Source of the DNA: an uncultured bacterium
Lineage (GTDB): Bacteria; Methylomirabilota; Methylomirabilia; Rokubacteriales; CSP1-6
Assembly: GCA_946479205.1 (NCBI GenBank)
Contig: CAMLFJ010000198.1
Span: 1-6,593 of the forward strand
Direction: 5' to 3'
DNA length: 6,593 nt
Shown piece by piece: positions 6,101 to 6,593 of the stretch (position 1 is the first letter of the stretch; each line of letters opens with the position of its first letter). Made by a program: the position numbers and the translations under genes. The notes below the pieces were generated by a model. That model was not told the DNA's origin. It did no database searches and worked only from the letters and a program-made list of their open reading frames with translations.

Positions 6101-6138
6101 GATGAGAAGGCCGCCAGGTTGGCGGCCTTCGATCTTTT
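6101..6138 (+). terminator. Hairpin with T tract over the recX start: possible intrinsic terminator or attenuator
   Basis: GAAGGCCGCC (6106-6115) and GGCGGCCTTC (6121-6130) form a perfect 10-bp stem around the 5-nt loop AGGTT. A further GAT/ATC pairing (6101-6103 with 6132-6134) extends it across a small internal loop and runs directly into TTTT (6135-6138). Shape and T tract resemble a Rho-independent terminator, although four T residues are few. It starts 27 nt after the pilT stop. The 5' arm contains the apparent recX Shine-Dalgarno, and the loop and 3' arm contain the TTG start, so it could equally limit recX translation. Confidence 0.6.
6105..6110 (+). promoter_or_regulatory. Probable recX Shine-Dalgarno
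   Basis: AGAAGG lies 8 nt before TTG 6119, the only standard start codon in the recX frame between the pilT stop and the conserved RecX sequence. This supports TTG 6119 as the start. The site is buried in the 5' arm of the 6101-6134 hairpin. Confidence 0.5.
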
Positions 6139-6593
6139 GGCCCGCAAGTCCTGGAGCGGCCGCGAGCTGACCCGCCGCCTCCGTCGCCGGGGCGCTCCCG
6201 CCGAGATCGCCCAGGCCGTGGTCGCCGACCTCACCGAACGCGGTTACGTGGACGACCAGGCCTTCGCCCGCTGGTGGGCCGAGGCCCGCGCCCGCGGGCG
6301 CCGGGTCGGCAGCCATCGCCTGCGCCAGGAGCTGCTCGCCAAGGGGATTCCCCGCGCGATGGCCGAGGCCGCGATCTCCGCCGCGTTCGAGGAGGTGGGC
6401 GAATCCGCGCGCGCGCTCGAGGCCGGCCGGCGCCGGCTGCCCGCCCTCCTGCGCGGGCAGCCCGCCCGCGCGCCCGCCCGCCTGGCCGACTATCTCCTGC
6501 GCCGCGGTTACCCGGCCGCGACGGTGCGCCACGCGGTGCGGGTGCTGCTGGCCGAGCGGGGGGCCGACCTCTCCGGCATCGAGGAAGACGGCG
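6119..6593 (+). CDS. recX: Regulatory protein RecX (3' end cut by the window)
   Basis: RecX binds RecA filaments and usually inhibits them, limiting strand exchange and coprotease activity. The visible 158 codons show the tandem three-helix repeats of the family: AFDLLARKSWSGRELTRRLR (3-22), ERGYVDDQAFARWW (from E40), GSHRLRQELLAKGIPRAMAE, and later LADYLLRRGYPAATVRHAV. No stop is reached by the edge, but RecX proteins usually end soon after this point. The chosen start is TTG 6119 with AGAAGG at 6105-6110. The frame is open further upstream through VLDEKAARL, which looks RecX-like, yet it has no ATG, GTG or TTG there, so a non-standard start such as CTG 6098 cannot be excluded. It is separated from recA by pilT, instead of following recA directly. 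The hairpin over its start suggests low expression relative to RecA. Confidence 0.92.
   Translation, partial: MAAFDLLARKSWSGRELTRRLRRRGAPAEIAQAVVADLTERGYVDDQAFARWWAEARARGRRVGSHRLRQELLAKGIPRAMAEAAISAAFEEVGESARALEAGRRRLPALLRGQPARAPARLADYLLRRGYPAATVRHAVRVLLAERGADLSGIEEDG

Noticed and set aside
1..6593. Mobile elements, CRISPR arrays, tRNA/rRNA genes, defence or toxin systems
   Set aside because: Every stretch is accounted for by conserved housekeeping genes; no spaced repeats, transposase motifs, terminal inverted repeats or RNA gene sequences were seen on either strand.

Overview
This 6.6 kb window is GC-rich chromosomal DNA packed with housekeeping genes, all on the + strand. In order: the tail of an unidentified upstream gene, rimO (ribosomal protein S12 methylthiotransferase), pgpA (phosphatidylglycerophosphatase A), cinA (CinA/PncC family), thpR (2H RNA phosphodiesterase, formerly ligT), recA, a pilT-type pilus retraction ATPase gene, and a recX gene cut by the right edge. 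There are no tRNA or rRNA genes, insertion sequences or CRISPR arrays, and no gene-free stretch longer than about 130 bases.

The base composition, the GC-rich third codon positions, the frequent GTG/TTG starts and the order cinA-thpR-recA-pilT-recX suggest a free-living high-GC Gram-negative-type bacterium. A Methylomirabilota/Rokubacteria-like or deltaproteobacteria-like lineage seems likely. This is inference from gene order and protein style; no marker here fixes the taxon.

Layout: positions 1-3685 form one tight run with overlaps or very short gaps. These are a probable ATGA overlap into rimO, 7 nt between pgpA and cinA, and a GTGA overlap between cinA and thpR. The only substantial intergenic region is 3686-3814. 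It holds a good promoter candidate (TTGACA, 17-bp spacer, CACAGT) and a strong Shine-Dalgarno for recA. recA and pilT are 13 nt apart, and the recA stop codon lies inside the pilT Shine-Dalgarno, so they look co-transcribed. Between pilT and recX, a perfect 10-bp GC-rich hairpin followed by TTTT covers the apparent recX ribosome-binding site and start codon.

Working together: RecA is the recombinase, RecX its negative modulator, and CinA and ThpR are frequent recA neighbours (Deinococcus has a cinA-ligT-recA operon). A pilus retraction ATPase between recA and recX raises the possibility of a DNA-uptake and recombination module. The most notable details are the hairpin over the recX start, a CinA whose N-terminal domain has lost its signature motifs while the PncC domain is intact, a 15-bp in-frame duplication near the end of rimO, and a diverged AIRNLI motif in the PilT protein. 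No wholly new system is evident; the interest lies in these variations on known genes.
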